Shown piece after piece: positions 47,928-61,153 of a stretch of 64,000 nt of DNA (positions are counted from its first letter, which is position 1; every line of letters begins with the position of its first letter). The stretch covers positions 24,786,090 to 24,850,089 of the forward strand of contig NC_053153.1 in assembly GCF_016808335.1 (NCBI RefSeq), in the 5' to 3' direction. The notes below the pieces were generated by a model that ran no database searches, had not been told where the DNA came from, and saw nothing but the letters and a program-made list of their open reading frames with translations. The DNA comes from Panicum virgatum. Taxonomy: Eukaryota; Streptophyta; Magnoliopsida; Poales; Poaceae. Made by a program: the position numbers and the translations under genes.

Positions 47928-49446
47928 TGTAAGGATCACCGGGGTGTCCGACCCTAGAGGGGGAGGGGGTGAATAGGGTCGCTAATCGCTTTTTAACCTA
48001 GGGCTCAATCTAATTGCATAAGATAAACCTAACACGTCCTACACATGCTAGTTATGACTAAGGTTTATCTATGCTACCCTCTACTTATTCCAAAAGACTT
48101 GCAACCTATAGCCAATCCTAATCAAACTAACTAGGAAAGTAAAGGTAAGCAAGAAAGAGTAAATGCGGAAACGTAATGCGGTAAGTAAAGCGGTAAGGGA
48201 GAGGATATGCAAACTCCCGTGAAGACACCAAGACACACGATTTAACATGGTTCGGTTAGGACACCAAAGTCCCTCCCTACGTCCACGGCCACTTGTCCAA
48301 CACGAACAAGTGTGATGCCGAGTCTCTTCGCTTGATCACCGTCTTGCCACGCCTCCAAGGCTCCCGACAAGCAAAGGCTAAGTGACGCCAAGTCACAAAG
48401 ACGAGGTCACCGCCACCGTCTATCTCGAAGCGTCACCACGGCACCGTCTTCACTATCTTGGAGCTTTAACACCAAGTAGGGGCCTCCTTCCCCGCACAAA
48501 GTGTCGTTGCCACTCCACACCAAGTTGGAGGGTCACACGACGAGTACACAAGGTGCTTGCCGCAGCAAGGCTTTCTCTCAAGCTAGTTCTCTCAAGAACT
48601 AAGCCTAAACAAGCACTAAGCACTCTCACAAGTGTGCTTAAGCCTATATGATGTACAATGAAGCTCTATGGTGGTTGGAGATGATCTTTAGCTCTTGTAT
48701 ACTTCCTTGAACTCCAGCACTCGCAAATGACCCGGCCTTGGGGGTATATATAGGCAGCACAAGCAAATATAGCCGTTGGAGAAAAGCTGCCTGAAATGTG
48801 CTTAACGCCGGTTAATCCGACGTACCCCAAAAGCCATCATCGGTTCAACCGGTGTATATAAACTGCTACTTGAAAAACTAGCCGTTAGCAATTAACCGGT
48901 GTATCGCCGGTTTAACCGATGCAATCAACCGATGTATGTAAAATTAGCGTCGGTTTAACTGGTGATTGTAACTTCTTCACGTTCTTCCAAAAACCACCTC
49001 TCTGGACAACTGAACCGATGCAATTGACCGATGCATCGTCGGTTCAACCGGTGTATGTATTTTCATCGGTCTTCGTTTGGCAATGCACCGACGTATGCAT
49101 TTTCTTCAACGTCGGTTAATCCGGTGAGTGTATCTTCAGTTTCCAGCTTCTGGACAATTACACCGGCGTGTGTCTTTTCCTTAACATCGGTTCAACCGGT
49201 GTATTGAATTTCTTCACAATCTCTTCGATTCTTGTCCTTTGGACCGAAGAGGTTTCAGGGCGCTGCCCTGAGACCCGTAGGGGTGGCCCTTCGGGCCTTG
49301 CTACGCCTCTCTTCTCTTTGTCATCACTTGAACCTAAAAGCCTGAGAATAGTCATCTTAACAATCACATTAGTCCAAGTGTTGTGTGTGTCATCAATCGC
49401 CAAAATATTATATTGAAATATGGCATGAGAGGCCATTTTCGCTACA
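47928..49446. mobile_element. Solo LTR (1519 bp) inserted in the copy-B transposase
   Basis: Begins TGTAAGGATCACC, ends TTTTCGCTACA, with the perfect target duplication CCATG at 47923-47927 and 49447-49451. The opening contains CCTAGAGGGGGAGGGGGTGAA, a motif I associate with a widespread plant LTR type. No coding. Absent from copy A, so it is younger than the duplication. Confidence 0.85.
48834..49206. repeat. CGGTTCAACCGGTGTAT-type irregular array
   Basis: About ten variants of the near-palindromic CGGTT(C/T)AACCGGTG occur within the solo LTR, separated by 15-40 bp. Confidence 0.75.
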
Positions 49447-50305
49447 CCATGCTTCGTCCAACAAACATACTTCTCCATGAAACCATTTGCGAAAATGTGG
49501 CTGTGTAGGATTCTTGAAGAGGAGTAATCCTTGTTATTCTTGCAATAAACATACGGGCATCACATAAAACCATTATGTTTGTTTGTCTTAGCCACAGATA
49601 AGAAATAATGCAGACCTTCAATGAATTCATTCGAACGTCGGTCAGCATTGTACATCCATTGCTGGTCCATCTGCATTTTAAAGGAATCGATTTGAATTCT
49701 TTACACGTATCGAATAAATAAAAGATATCAAACCTAAATTAAACTAAATGTAACATAACATGAATAATTAAAAGATCTGGAATATCCATCATACATCATG
49801 ATTAATTAAAATAAATACTTAATCCATTACAGAATTTAACAAAGGAGTACTCAACATGCAACTTAAAAATTCACACAACAACACATAGGTTTTCAACCGG
49901 CATTGCGTGGGAAAGCAAAATGCTCTGACGGATTTCTTGCTGGCGCAGAAGAAGATGGCGAGCTTAAACCTCCGAGTTTGGTGGTGCCGAACTGTAACGC
50001 CGCAACAAATCCTCAAGATCAAAAGGAGGTTCCTCGCCCCTTGCCTCACATTTTCTATATTTTTTTCCAAATAACGGAGTGCTGTCCTATGAAAAGCGCT
50101 AGATTTTTTGCACGGACGACCTACTGGAGTTGTGCCCCTCTCTCCAGAAGGACAACGATCACCCCCGCCGGTGCCACTCCCTCCAGCTGCTGAAGCCATA
50201 TTTTACTGGAAAACACTTTTATTTTTCACAAAATTATAAATTCTTACAATTAAAATACAAATATTATTTACTATTATAATTACAATGATCAGATTAATTA
50301 CTCAT

Positions 50306-53300
50306 GTGATCCCACTTATCAGTTGTCGTAGGACACTGACTCTTGCTAAGATGTATGCCATGTGACATAGGCAAGAACCATTTCTTCGCCTCTTCCATGT
50401 TGAACCATTTCAACACTTTGTCAATATAAGTATCCTGGCTTAATCATATAAGCCTCTTTGATCTATCTCTATAGATCTTGATGCCCAGTATGTATGCTGC
50501 TTCTCCTAAATCCTTCATCAAAAAACTATTTTTCAATGAAGTCTTTACGGACTCAAGCATAGGAATATTATTTCCAATCAGCAGTATGTCATCTACATAC
50601 AAGATTAGAAATGCAACATATCTCCCAATTTCCTTCTTATAAACACAAGCTTCTTCTTCGTTTTTAATGAAGCCAAACCCTTTGACTACTTCATCAAAAC
50701 GAATATTCCAACTCCGAGATGCTTGCTTTAATCCATAAATGGATATTTGAAGCTTGCATATCTTTCCAGCATTGGTCGGATCGACAAAACCCTCGGGCTG
50801 CATCATATACACGTCCTCGGTCAGCTTTCCATTAAGGAAAGCTGTTTTGACATCCATCTGCCATATTTCATAATCGAAATATGCAGCAATAGCTAGAATA
50901 ATCCGAACAGATTTAAGCATCACATGGGCGAGAAAGTCTCATCGTAGTCAACTCCTTGAACTTGTCGAAAACCTTTTGCGACAAGTTGAGCTTTATAGAT
51001 GTGAACATTTCCATTTATATCTTTCTTCTTCTTATAGATCCATTTGCACTCGATGGTTCTCACACCATCAGGCGGGTCTATCAAGTTCCAAACTTGATTT
51101 TCCTTCATGGATTCTATTTCGGATTTCATGGCATCTTGCCATTTCTCAGAGTCAGGGTCTGCCATCACCTCTGCATATATTGCAGGCTCATCATTGTCTA
51201 ACAATAATAATTTCCGTGCTGCGCGGAGCCTTGCTGACCTTCGTGGTTGCGGAGGTGCTTCTGTTGCCATAGGCATCTCAACTTGTTCAGCTACATTGGC
51301 GTCACTTGTAGAGTCTTGTCCTATTGGCTCATCTCAAACTTCTTCGAGTTGCACCGTTCTTCAACTTTTCTCTCCTTTGGAAACTCTTTCTCTAGGAAAA
51401 CTCCGTTCCGAGCGACAAACACTTTGCCCTCAGATCGATTGTAGAAGTAATACCCTAAGGTCTCCTTTGGGTATCCCACGAATATGCACTTATCCGATTT
51501 GGGTACAAGCTTGTCAGATTGGAGTCGTTTGACATATGCTTCACAACCCCAAATCTTTAGAAATGACAAATTGGGAGTCTTGCCAGTCCATATCTCATAT
51601 GGTGTCTTATCTACGGATTTTGATGGCACCCTATTTAATGTAAAAGCTATTGTTTCTAGAGCGTAACCCCAAAATGATAACGATAGGTCCGACTGGCTCA
51701 TCATTGATCGAACCATGTCCAATAGAGTTCGATAACGTCGCTCAGACACACCATTTCTCTAGCAATCTACCTCTAGCAATCGAGCTCATTGGTCCACATA
51801 CATCAGTATGTATGAGTTCCAGTTCGATGCTCTTTCTGGAAAACCTATGAATGGCGTCTTGGTCATCTTGCCTAGCAAACAAGCTTTGCATGTCTCGTAT
51901 GACTCAAAATGAAACGAAGTTAGAAGTCCATCCGAATGGAGCTTCTTCATGCGTTTCTCGCTTATATGACCAAGACAACAATGCCACATATAGGTAGGAT
52001 TCAAATCAGCAAGCCGAGGCCTTTTAGCATTAATATTACAGATAGGTGAATCATCAAGATTTAAAACAAATAGCCCATTCACAATGGACGCAAAAGCCAC
52101 AAACATATTATTCTTAGAGATAGCACAACCATTGTTTTCACTCGCAAAAGAATAACCATCCTTCATCAAACATGAAGGAGACAGAATGTTTCGACTCAAA
52201 CTAGGAACAAAATAACAATTACTAAGCTCCAAGACAAATCTTGACGGTAGGTGAAGTTGCATCGTCCCGACGGCCACAGCAGCAACTCTTGCATTATTGC
52301 CGACGCAGAAGTCAACTTCTCCTCTTTCAATGCTTCTACTCTTTGTCATTCCCTGCATCGAATTGCATATATGAGCAACCGATCCGGTATCAAATACCCT
52401 AGAATTAACATAAGAGTCAGCGAGAAATATTTCTGTAATATGAACAACAAGCGTACCCGAGGTGGAAGAACGATTCTTCTGTGTGGCTAGGTACAGCTTG
52501 AAGTTCCTCTTCCAGTGTCCTGGCTAGTGACAATGAAAGCACTCCTTGTCTGCAGCTGATCCAGGTTTAGCCTTGGGTGTAGGGTTTGGCTCGGGGTTCG
52601 CAACCTTAGCCTTGCCCTTCTTCTTCTTCCAAGAAGAACCTTTCTTCTTGAAAGTAGGCTTATTCTGGACAGCCATCACATGGCCACGACTTGTGCTTTT
52701 CTTGATGTCACTCTCTGCCGTCTTGAGCATGCCGCACAGCTCGTTCAAGCCCTTCTCAGCCCTGTGCATGTGGTAGTTCGAGATGAAGTTCCCATAGCTT
52801 GGCGGTAAAGAGGCGAGAATAAAATCAGTGGCCAACTCTTGGCCAAGTTGGAAGCCCAGCTTCTCCAATCTCTGTGTGTGACCAACCATCTTAATTACAT
52901 GCGGACCCACTGCAGCGCCTTCTGCCAGCTTGCTCTCGACAAAGGCCTTGGACACATTGAACCTTTCAGTCCTGGCCTGAGTTTGAAACATGTCCTGAAG
53001 CGCCATGATCATATCATGTGCCTCATAGTTTGTCTCGAACTGCATTTGTATGTCAGGTTCCATGCAAGCGAGCATAAGATAGCTTACTTCAAGGTTGTTA
53101 TCACAAGCCTTTCTGTAAGCAGTCTTTTCCTCAGCAGGTGCATCATCAGCAGGCTCTTCTGGTAATGGGGTATCTAGAACATCTTCCTTTTTCTCTGCCC
53201 TGAGAACAATTCTCAGGTTGCGGTTCAAATCCGCATAGTTAGTCCTATTCAGTTTGTCCTTCTCAAGGACCGAACGCAATGAAAATGATTGGGTGTTATT

Positions 53301-53309
53301 GCGGACCAT
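50306..53309 (-). pseudogene. Copia gag-pol, broken and truncated (copy B)
   Basis: gag starts at 53309 and is open to 52524, longer than in A. It stops inside the zinc knuckle, where CFHCH is followed by TAG, and the last Cys is changed to Phe. The protease site keeps FDTGS. Integrase has lost about 250 bp including the central catalytic Asp region. RT retains QMDVKTAFLNG and YVDDILLIGNN but has a frameshift near 50920. Confidence 0.8.
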
Positions 53310-54870
53310 GATCTACAACAAAATAATAATGCAAATTACTAAGACAAACGTATTAATTATGGAGTGAACGATATTAAGCAATTAACAGAATTTACTCCCA
53401 CTAAAATCAATATCCCTCTATTGATTCTTAGCGATTCAAGACCCACAACTATCAAGTCGACTAGTGAGCTTTAGCATCACCGCTAGAAGACTAGATAGAT
53501 CGGTAAGCAACTCTTTGCTAATCATATCACATATGACTCTTGTTGTTGGGTGACATCTCCATGTCTCGCTCCCAACCTTTATGCCCCTAGGTCCTTAACT
53601 GTTAAGATGACCTTGTCAAGCTAACCAACCCTTTATGCGTGCATGTATCCGATACAGCCTGTCTAGTCAAGGAAAACCAGTGGCGCCCTAATTTCATAGA
53701 CCCACCACCAATCGTACAAGACATGTGACAGTGCAAGGTTTAGTTGGTAGGGTATGATAGCTCGAAATTTGTGAGGGATCATTCTACTTCTACTCTGATG
53801 CACGTAGTAGTAAAACGTCAAGAACGGCAAGCACATAATTGTGAATCAGTATGGCCCTTATTCTTCTGGTGATCTCCATCTCCATAGAACTTGTTCGCCA
53901 TGTAGATCTCCATCTTCATGGAACTTGTTCACCATGTTGATCTCCATCTCCATGTACATGTGCACCAACCTTCATGTGATGAAAACTCCAAAAACTAGAA
54001 CTTGCTATTACACCTAATAGCTAGTAAATAAAATTACATTCACGACTTGGATCATCACAGGTTGGCACGCAGTCCATTACATCAAATACAAAAATTCATA
54101 TGGCTCCGTCCGAATTGTCATAATCACGATATGCAGGTCATGAAACAATTACACTCATGCATCACATACACATAGAGGCCATACTGATCAGAAAACCTGC
54201 AAAACAGAGTTATGCGATTCCGACGTCCGAACTTAAAACGCCGAACACTCTATCTTCTGGGCTGAATTTCGTAAATCTAAATTTCTTGAAAACAGCAATG
54301 GTGTTCTGAACCAAGTCTAACTTTTTCTGTAGATAAAAATCGATATAAAGTTTGCCTAAATCCAAGTTCGTATGCAAAAATTACGACTGTTTTACTGTAA
54401 AACACGCTTTTATAACAAAACGGAATTCGCAGTAGATCCAATCTACTGCCCTATGCATTTCATGCATCTGGCTTATGCTCAAAGTTTTGATTCGACCAAT
54501 CACATTGATCTCCAACCGCAGCGACCGGGTTTATGTGCATCACTTAACTCCGATGGCGGAAAACCGATCGGTAGGAGTATGTCGTTGCACAACCTTCGCA
54601 GCTAGTTTACGAAACTGGGTCAAAGCTAGATCTGAAACTACGCATATCTCCATACGCACATATCCGAATCTATAACGAGACAGCACTGTCTCTTGATACC
54701 GCTGTAAGAATATGGGGTAGCAAAAACAAAAATTTTCTACCGCATAAACTAGGATTACTGCGGTTATAGATCACGGGATTACCACTAGATGCGCGGTTGC
54801 GGAACTTCTGTAGCGCGTTGATGCAGTGCAGATGGAAGCCGGCAGTGCAGTTGCGTGAACCACCTCACAA
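50306..54870 (-). mobile_element. Copia retrotransposon B, truncated
   Basis: The 3' LTR, RNase H and end of RT are missing: the transposase 5' flank joins directly to RT sequence at 50306. The element runs through gag and leader to the first 168 bp of the LTR (54703-54870), where gypsy sequence begins at the same point as in copy A. Confidence 0.85.
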
Positions 54871-55202
54871 ATGCCATTGATTGAGATGCATGATTTATTT
54901 GCTCGTTAGCTTGAACTACAACTAGATACAATAGGCCTAGTCATGTCTTTTGTTTTGCTTTGGTTACGCCTATGTTCATGGATGAGATCAAACTTTACAC
55001 AACACTCGTATCTATTAAAGGTTACTCTATATGTGCAATTCATGCTTCATGTTAGGATAGATCAGTTAGATTAGATGGAAAACCTTGGGTAGTTCTTTGT
55101 CGATCCACGGATTGATAAACCTTGGGGAAATACTCTAAGGGAAAAACTACACGATCCCGTGCGCTTGCGGTATATAAATTGGGGCGCTAAGGAGCGTCAA
55201 CA
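54871..55202 (+). repeat. Gypsy LTR 3' fragment (copy B)
   Basis: The last 332 bp of the gypsy LTR, same left junction as in copy A (35729). A degenerate primer site TGGTGCCGTTACCGGGG follows at 55211-55227. Confidence 0.8.
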
Positions 55203-58200
55203 AGCTTTTCTGGTGCCGTTACCGGGGATTGGCAACTCGAACCCTAGGACGATCTATCTAGTTTTTTGGACTAACCCTAATTTTTATTATTACATATACC
55301 CTTGTTTTCTTGTTTCTGTCCTTGAAAGTAGGTGGAAAAAGCTAGACATCAAACTTGGACTTTGATAAGTCCATAATCCACTTCAACAAATTTCAACAAT
55401 CGGCAACAAGATGATCGAGGAGCCTCGACATGGAACATCGACAACGTCCACATCGACATGACGACAACAACATCAAGATTCGCTCTTTAGTGGTAGGTGC
55501 TAACTTTTGTTAGTGGCCCAGCATTCGCTATCGAGTCCCCACTCCCCAAAGAAAAAGATGATAAATAAGGTACGCTGCCGTGTCAATTAATTTTGAAGAC
55601 TAATGTTTTTGGGAAGAATTATTTGTTCAAGCAATAGCTATGAAGCATGCCCGCGAAGAAAATCGTGCGATCATCATCATCTATGAAGTGTTACTATTGT
55701 GATTTGTTTTTCGTCCAAGATCAGAGAAGTACCATGAGAAAATAATAGATTATTTTGAAGCTCCATCAAGTCTTCTTTCCAACGGATTAAGAAGTGTCAA
55801 CTTTGGAGATCGGTGTGAAGAGTTATGGTAAAATCTTTCAACGCTGCACGTTCTGAAATCCCTCTGGACAGATTGCAGCGCTAAAGTAAAACGGTCATAA
55901 CTCTCTCGTTTGGACTCTGTTTAAAGCGAATGACCACTTGTTGGAAAGGTAATTTCATAAACTTTTCAATAGAGCTATATTTTGGTATATGTTCTATTGA
56001 GTATACATTAGATATTCCATGAAGAAGAGGCAGGAGCAACGAGATGAGAACAAGATAGAGAAGATGACGATGACAACAATGAAGGGGAGCTTGGGCGATG
56101 CTTTCATCAAGCGTACTTGATAAAATTCAGAGGCTTGGAGCAGAGGAAGAACCCCAATGATATTAGCAAATGAATGCACAAGCGGTCGACCTTCGACAAA
56201 CGAAGATGTTGCAAACAAACCACGACGGATTACAAGAGCACAACATTCAACACACGTTGACGTGAGAAGCAAACCACGACGGACCACGAAGAGTGCATCA
56301 AGATGACATCTTGCACAAAGCACCACGACTCCAATGAGTATGAAAAAGCTCCGAGGCCAAGGTATACATTGAATTCTCAAGCTTCTATTGGTTTTGTTGG
56401 TAATCTTTAAAATCTCATGCTCGAACCGATAGTCGGAATGAAAGTTTAAATTCTATGCCTTGTTTTTTTCATGATGATAGACTAGAGTTTCTTGAGAATG
56501 TTGATTTCATGCTTAAAGAACCTCTGCCTAATAATGAGCTCCGCACTATGCAAGAAACGCATGCTGCATTTAATTACACCATGCCTTGTTGATGAAATTT
56601 AATTGAGGATGTGATTATATTGCATATGTTTACAAATAATTGCAAATTTCGATCTTGCTTTGCGCTTGGTCAAGCTCATGACCCTAAAAGAGCACATGTC
56701 GGGAGAAGCCCCGAATTTCACTAACCATGCAGGACATGAAACTTAAATGATGAGGAGGAAAACCATGCCCAAAATTTTGAACACCATCATCAACATCTTC
56801 AAGTTTCAAGAACGGATGTCGCTAAGCCTCATCAATTTTGTGCACAAGTCTAGAGATTTATAATGCAAGAAAGTTGAATATTCAGGATCTCCATCAAGTC
56901 CTCGGTTCAACACATCCATGATCGATACAATTGAAGACCCACGGGAGGAGCTATGTCTCAAACATCGGAGATGCACGTGTTGAAATCAGGACGGGGCAGA
57001 TTGCAGTGACAGGGAAAAAGGGGCATAACTCCCTCAATTGGAATGCGTTTTGGGCAAATGAAGACTTGTTAGAAAGAAGATTTCGTGCACCTTGCATTGG
57101 ATCAATTGGTTGGCACAACTCCCAATCTGGACAGAGAGGAAAATCTGTGAAAAGAAAGGTAGCGACGAAGGACAACAAAGAAGGAGGTGACGATGATGTG
57201 AGAGACGATTGGACAAATTTTCCATTAAGCGTGATTGATCATGTCCAACATAGGAAGCGGAATAAGAGCTGCATGGAACACCTTCACCTCTTGCATGAAG
57301 GACCATGGCTTCGCATCAATTTGAAGGTAAGAAAGTCGAGCTCTATGACTTTAAATAAAGCGCTTTGCGGGAGGCAACCCGATCTTTTATTTTATATATA
57401 TTAATATGACCGTCTACATTGCACTCTTTAATCGGAATATCAAGTAACATTGTACCATTGCTCTAACAAAAACCATAACTTCATGTTGTTCATTCTAAAT
57501 GTTATTGAGGGAGCACTTTGTTATTTGATCTTGGGAAACTTTTAGACCTTTTTGTGTACCTATTAGTGTTTAGAGTCTTTTTATTTGTGTCCTTTTAGAG
57601 GGAAATATGAAGTGTTGCCCCACCCTTTGATTCTAAACTTGTGGCTAGTTAACTTAGGCTAACTTTTTGTTTTGTTTTAGACCACCTCATCATGTCATAT
57701 CATTTTGTTCACCCACCTCGTGTTGCATTGCATACCATGCTGTTCGTCTCACCCTTGCATTGCATTGCATGTTGTATTTAAAAAAAACTCTTTTTTTAAA
57801 AAAACATTGACTAGCCTCACTTTTGAGATCCTAAAACCCTTAGGAAAACCACTCATAGAGCAATCCTAAAACCATAGGTTATGTTTTTCTATCAAAAAAA
57901 AATCTAACTTTTGTTTCTCTCTAGTTTTTTTTAAAAAAACCACCGTAGATAGAATTTCTATACCCAACACTCTCTCTTCAAAATTTTTGTTTTAAGCCAA
58001 AAATATAGGAAACCCATAAACCTACTTCTAAAACCTTGTTAGCTCGGTTGCTTGGTCCTTTTCGATAAATAACCTTTTCCTTGACAAAAGCCTCACTTCT
58101 TTTGAAGTGTCGCGAAGGCTTTTTGTCACTCTTAGCAATTGTTTTTGAATAAGCTAGTTGCGGAACGACATCGAAAGGTCCTTTCAACCTTGCTAACACT

Positions 58201-61153
58201 TGTTTTTTCTAACTTTGCATTTGCACTTTGCATCCATTCCATTGTTCATGCCCTCATTTTGCTAGCTTGGTCTCAATCTTATTGATGTATGCTTTCCTAT
58301 CCATGTAATGCTTATCATGATAGCATTTACCTTTTGCAATCTTGTGTAAACATGGTGTTTAAACTTATTTGCGGACCTCTGTATTTAAGCTCTTTTGACC
58401 AAGATAGAAATCTATTTTCCTCTCATTCGCATACACACACCTCCCACTTGCATTCACATACACCCATTAGGTTTAATTTTCACTAGACTAATTATGCCAC
58501 AAGTTAAGTATCTTAGGGGATGTTTTTGGTTTGTTGGCAATTGTTTCTAGTCCCAACTGGCACCTTAGGGGTAGATTGTGCACTTGAATTGTGTTTACAG
58601 GCATGACAAAGCGTTCCCATGAATTCGTGATCAAAGAAGAAATCAAATTCGCCAACACCTCCAAAGTTCGAGAGCAAGCCCCGCTGTTTTCATCAAATTT
58701 TGCACATGGACAGAGATGTACAAGGAAGAAAAAGTTGATATTCAGAAGCTCCATGAAATTTCCATTCCAATGCATCCAAGATCAATGAATTTGAAGACCC
58801 GTACAAGGAGATATGGCAAGAACATTGAACATTGCGCGTTCTGAAATTCGTTGGGACAGATTGCAGCGCTGGGACGAAATGGACATAACTCTCTTGTTCG
58901 GAATCAATTTTTGGCGAATGAGGACTCGTTGGAAAGGAAAATTCGTCCACTTCGCAATGGAGCAATGTTTCAGTACACGTTCTATTCTGGAAATTGAAAG
59001 AAAAATTCATGAAGATGAGGCAGCAATGGGACAATGAGGAATTGAAGGAGGCGACGACGACGTGAAGCAATGATTGGGACCATGACTTTGTACAAGAAGA
59101 AGTGAAGGAAAATTGAGGCAACAAAGGTGAAGATACATTGAAGATGATATTCATACACATGAGGGAAGAACTTCAAAAATTGCAAGATGGTCCATCTTCT
59201 CCTTCCACGCCTAGTATCATGCTAAGCATGGGGGAGGATTTCGTGGACAAGGAAGAAAGATCTCATGGAGTAAGATAATCACGGTTGCCACAAGATGCTC
59301 ATGATTCTTCTTCTATGCTTAGCACAATGCTTAAGTACAGGGGAGGCCGTGCTACACTTCGTTACGAGCATCGAGAAGGACGGTAATTCTTCCTCAACTC
59401 TCTCTTTTTCTAAATATTTGTACATATATGCCTTCAACCATAGATGCAACCTTTGTATATTTCTCCCTATAATAACATGGCTACTAGGAGTACAACCAAG
59501 ATTTGTTTTTGTTTTGAATGAATGATAACCACCATCACTTTGTGCTCACCACATCGATACATTTTGGCAATGTCTTATGCTTATGGAAAAATGATGAAAG
59601 TTGCTGCTTTGTTTTACCTACGCTATGTTGTATATGACTTGACCATTTCCTCTCAATTAAATGGAATTAAAATGATTAAATACCGGCTCTTTTATTTGTG
59701 GAGGTTAAATGACTAAATTCTAGACCCACATATTCTATGTTGCTCTTTGATTTAAGTCTACCGATGACTTTACACCTTGTGTTGTTTAATTTGAAAACTT
59801 AATTCCTATGCTATCTATATTTATGAATCTCTTGCAAAGTTCTACCTACCAAAGCCTATACATACATATTCTTTCATGATGAAACCTTTAGATTGCAAAC
59901 TTATATTTTGATGAGTTGGATTAAGATTGATTTCTTTGGTATGAGACTAAGAAGCTGGTTATTCCGTTTTTTTTTTGTAACCTCCTTTCTGCTAGCCTAT
60001 TTATCCATGCATTGTGAGTTTCTACTTCGGGAATTTTGCAAACCTCGCTGGATATCCACCCCAAATCAAAAATATCTTTTTGTGATTACCTCCTTGACCA
60101 CAACCTAATTTGAGTATGGATTATCATTTTGACGAAATCAAAAGAATCAAGGGCACCATATAAAGAAAAGTTTTGGGAGACAAGGCTCCCCGGAGATTCA
60201 AGAGGTTCTACGAAGAAGAAGGTGAATTTGAGATAATTACCGTAGTTAGTTGGTTCTCCCACTATTCATGCTCGAGGACGAGCATTCGTTCAAGCATGGG
60301 GGGGATGGCTGGGTAAGTATTCTATGTTATCAAAAGTTCTAAGGAGCAAAAGGAAAGAAAAAATGAAAAATAGATAAATGAAAAAAAAGAGGAGAAAAGA
60401 AAAATGAAAGAAAAAAAGAGAAGAATAAAATGCTCCTTAGTTTTTTTTAGCTTCATTAATTTTCCAAGTTACTTTGATGAACTATTCCATACTCAAATCT
60501 TCCAACCATGTGCAATCCGATAACGAGAACTTCATTTGTGTCTCGGGATCATCCATTTGCCACTTGCACGTGTCCACCTATCTAAATGTGTGTGTTTCAT
60601 CTTTCTCCCTCTCCAACATTATTTTCCAATGGCCTTTTTGACAAGTCTCAGTAAATCCAATAGATCTCTCTCTTAGTTTGACAATATTTCAGATATAATG
60701 TTTTGCTAGGATTGTTTTTACCTACCAAGCTCCACATAAGCCTTCCAATTTTATATATGAGTAGAATAGGGTGAAAACAATCTAATGTAGGCTTGAGAGA
60801 CTTGATGAGATGAGTATCTCCATGATCTTTTGCAAGAGAACCTCACTTATATTTGATATGCATTCTTTTGAAAACTCTTCACGATGAAACAAGGTAAAGG
60901 TTTGAAGTTCGCTTAAGTTTGAGAGCATTGCATTTATTTATTATTGTGGCTTGTTCTTTAATTGCTAGTCTATCTTCCATAATGAAAAAGTAGCCAGTCA
61001 CAACAAGAACTTAAATGCTAAATACTTAAGAGAGAAATATGTCTTGTTATATATGACTAAGTGCAGAGAGGACATTGAGGGGCAACGCTGATTTCTTTAT
61101 AAGCAAAGCTCCTGGACTTACTCGAAGACGAGCAAGGTTTAAGCATGGGGAAA
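55203..61153 (+). mobile_element. Gypsy internal region B, non-coding (Athila/Tat-like)
   Basis: Nearly 6 kb between the primer site and the LTR at 61154 with no RT, integrase or protease motif, so it is a non-autonomous derivative. Landmarks: GCGCTTTGCGGGAGGCAACC at about 57360, an A-rich purine stretch (60345-60430), and two purine tracts with GAGGACGAGCATTCG...AAGCATGGGGGGG (about 60280-60305) and GAAGACGAGC...AAGCATGGGGAAA (61122-61153). The latter directly precedes the LTR. Three diverged modules are present (about 55770, 56880 and 58740). Confidence 0.75.
58740..59050 (+). repeat. Copy of the gypsy internal module (about 300 bp)
   Basis: Shares an ordered series of motifs with modules near 36600, 37330, 55770, 56880 and 63170: a CTCCAT(C/G)AA lead, GCGCGTTCTGAAAT, GACAGATTGCAGCGC, CATAACT(C/T)(T/C), GGCGAATGA, TTGGAAAG, then GCAATGGAGC and a GAAGATGAGGCAG-like tail. 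Open frames across it are not conserved as protein. Confidence 0.6.

Larger units (their letters stand above)
46131..50199 (-). pseudogene. CACTA TNPD-like transposase, broken (copy B)
   Basis: Same domain order as copy A, starting at ATG 50199. The 46131-46628 part is open where A is frameshifted (VLDVHHAIDVMHLTKNLC block). Private damage: a 1519-bp solo LTR inserted after the transposase-associated domain, and one extra A near 47567 that shifts the frame at LLKFV. Shared with A: the shift after DVEGS and the TAG after WDEYK. Confidence 0.75.
40467..56634. repeat. Segmental duplication, copy B
   Basis: Aligns with 20640-38188. Private features are a 1519-bp solo LTR (47928-49446), a deletion of about 2.4 kb at 50306, a deletion of about 250 bp with filler at 51762, and a deletion of about 730 bp between gypsy modules near 55885. 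It retains flank and Ulp1 sequence that A has lost. Confidence 0.9.
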
